Positions 63,153-64,000 of a stretch of DNA of 64,000 bases are shown here, one piece after another (position 1 is the stretch's first letter; every line of letters starts with the position of its first letter). The translations under genes were made by a program, and so were the position numbers. This DNA comes from Methanoregulaceae archaeon (lineage in GTDB: Archaea > Halobacteriota > Methanomicrobia > Methanomicrobiales > Methanospirillaceae): contig JACTUB010000016.1 in the NCBI GenBank assembly GCA_015660885.1, forward strand, positions 1 through 64,000. The letters are read 5' to 3'. The notes below the pieces were generated by a model. That model was not told where the DNA came from. It was given only the letters and a program-made list of their open reading frames with translations, and did not search any database.

Positions 63153-64000
63153 TTAGAGATATTCCTGATCATTCATGTAAGGCCGGAGTATTTTGGGAAT
63201 TTCTACCAAACCCTCTTTATTCTGGAAATTCTCAAGGATGGCACGCATTACGCGCGATGTAGCAACTGCAGTTGAATTCAGGGTGTGAACATGCTGCTTT
63301 GATTCAAAGTTACTCTTGTCCCGCACTTTGATATTGAGCCGGACTGCTTGGTACGAGGTACAATTTGAGCAGGATACAACTTCCTTATAGGTGTTTTCGC
63401 GGGGCATCCACGCTTCTATATCATATTTTTTCGCAGCTACGGTACCGATATCACCAGTACAGATATTTACGACGCGGTACGGGATTTCCAGTTTCCGGTA
63501 CATCTCTTCTGCATTTGCCAGCAATTCCTCATGAATCTCCCATGAATCTTCAGGTCTGCAGAATACGAACTGCTCAACCTTAGTGAACTGGTGAACGCGG
63601 AACAGACCTTTGGTATCAAGTCCATGCGCACCGATCTCGCGTCGGAAACAGGGAGAGATACCAGCAAGACGAAGAGGAAGATCCTTTGTTTCAAAGATCT
63701 CCCCTTTATACATTGCGCCTATTGGGTGCTCGCTGGTGGCAATGAGATATACATCATCACCATCAATTTTGTACATGACTTTTTCGAAATCACCAAGATC
63801 GGTAACTCCTTCATACGAGGACCGGTTAATCATATAGGGGGGGATAACCGGTGTATACCCTTTTTGTGCCAGCAGGTCAATTGCAAAACGCTGGAGTGCC
63901 AGGTCCAATAGGACAAGGCTGCTTTTCAGGAAATAGAATCCAGCTCCCGATATTTTCGTCGCCCGTTCAAAATCAGCCCATCCCCGCTCGACTGCCAGCT
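63153..64000 (-). CDS. serS: Seryl-tRNA synthetase, C-terminal part (gene runs off the window)
   Basis: About 281 C-terminal residues of a class II seryl-tRNA synthetase of the common (bacterial/eukaryotic-like) type; the 5' part is beyond the window edge and the frame is open to 64000. Visible: GAGFYFLKSSLVLLDLALQR, motif 2 region FRREIGAHGLDTKGLFRVHQ with the ATP-binding Arg, 'YKEVVSCSNCTSYQAVRLN' and motif 3 with STAVATSRVMRAILENF. It charges tRNA-Ser. Not the rare methanogen-type SerRS, which differs in these motifs. Confidence 0.95.
   Translation of the reverse strand, partial: LAVERGWADFERATKISGAGFYFLKSSLVLLDLALQRFAIDLLAQKGYTPVIPPYMINRSSYEGVTDLGDFEKVMYKIDGDDVYLIATSEHPIGAMYKGEIFETKDLPLRLAGISPCFRREIGAHGLDTKGLFRVHQFTKVEQFVFCRPEDSWEIHEELLANAEEMYRKLEIPYRVVNICTGDIGTVAAKKYDIEAWMPRENTYKEVVSCSNCTSYQAVRLNIKVRDKSNFESKQHVHTLNSTAVATSRVMRAILENFQNKEGLVEIPKILRPYMNDQEYL

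Overview
The window is ordinary-density chromosome from a methanogenic archaeon, most likely of the order Methanomicrobiales (Methanoregula/Methanolinea-like; genus is inference). It carries four genes of coenzyme F430 biosynthesis, methanogenesis marker protein 9, archaeal replication genes (PCNA, PriL, Hef), FtsZ, Alba, S17e, archaeal GlyRS, an archaeosine radical-SAM enzyme, CobY in place of CobU, and REC-PAS histidine kinases of the methanogen type. There is no rRNA, CRISPR array, intact transposase or prophage. Three tRNA genes are present: Arg-CCG, Ser-TGA and Glu-TTC.

Left part (1-9.1 kb): exported proteins (a partial one, a DUF5667-like one, a DUF11-like one, a beta-propeller lipoprotein), a small membrane protein, and a REC-PAS-PAS-PAS protein whose 3' end looks broken just upstream of tRNA-Arg. 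9.1-11.9 kb: a complete ECF-type vitamin/amino-acid importer on the minus strand. 12-18.4 kb: central metabolism and redox (malic enzyme, thioredoxin-like protein, aldehyde dehydrogenase, Fe-S aldo/keto reductase) and a DUF475/TerC-like membrane protein gene split by an in-frame TGA. 18.9-23.2 kb: two large hybrid sensor kinases, one with a degenerate receiver. 23.4-28.2 kb: UPF0147, the SSSCA1-type zinc-ribbon protein, Hef and GlyRS.

28.5-38.9 kb: small unknown genes, a two-HTH 'conditioned medium-induced protein 4' homologue, UPF0173 hydrolase, PCNA-PriL, ThiN-like protein, S17e, dapA-dapB, two tandemly duplicated ferredoxins, asd and alba. Together dapA, dapB and asd cover early lysine (diaminopimelate) synthesis. 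39-48.9 kb: DUF373, a flavin split-barrel protein, UPF0058, a COG1340 coiled-coil protein, ftsZ preceded by a 59-residue ribbon-helix-helix gene with a repeat-rich promoter (CdrS-like arrangement), the cobalamin pair cobD-like/cobY, archaeal ornithine cyclodeaminase and RaSEA.

48.9-58.8 kb: a membrane-anchored surface protein, tRNA-Ser, hypC-hypA-hypE for [NiFe]-hydrogenase maturation, then a divergent pair of operons: mmp9-citG-like-DUF447 (minus) and cfbA-cfbE-cfbD-cfbB (plus). The latter builds the nickel tetrapyrrole of methyl-coenzyme M reductase; cfbC, the NifH-like partner of CfbD, is not in the window. The right end holds ilvE, tRNA-Glu, a four-CBS protein, a zinc-ribbon/membrane protein and the 3' part of serS.

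I did not find a clearly new multi-gene system. The strongest unusual signals are the repeat array in front of the ribbon-helix-helix/ftsZ locus, the in-frame TGA in the DUF475 gene, the Glu-substituted receiver, the apparent ATA initiation codon of the aldo/keto reductase, the tandem ferredoxin duplication, and a candidate non-coding RNA between the COG1340 and ftsZ genes. Several genes of 60 codons or fewer were read directly from the sequence.
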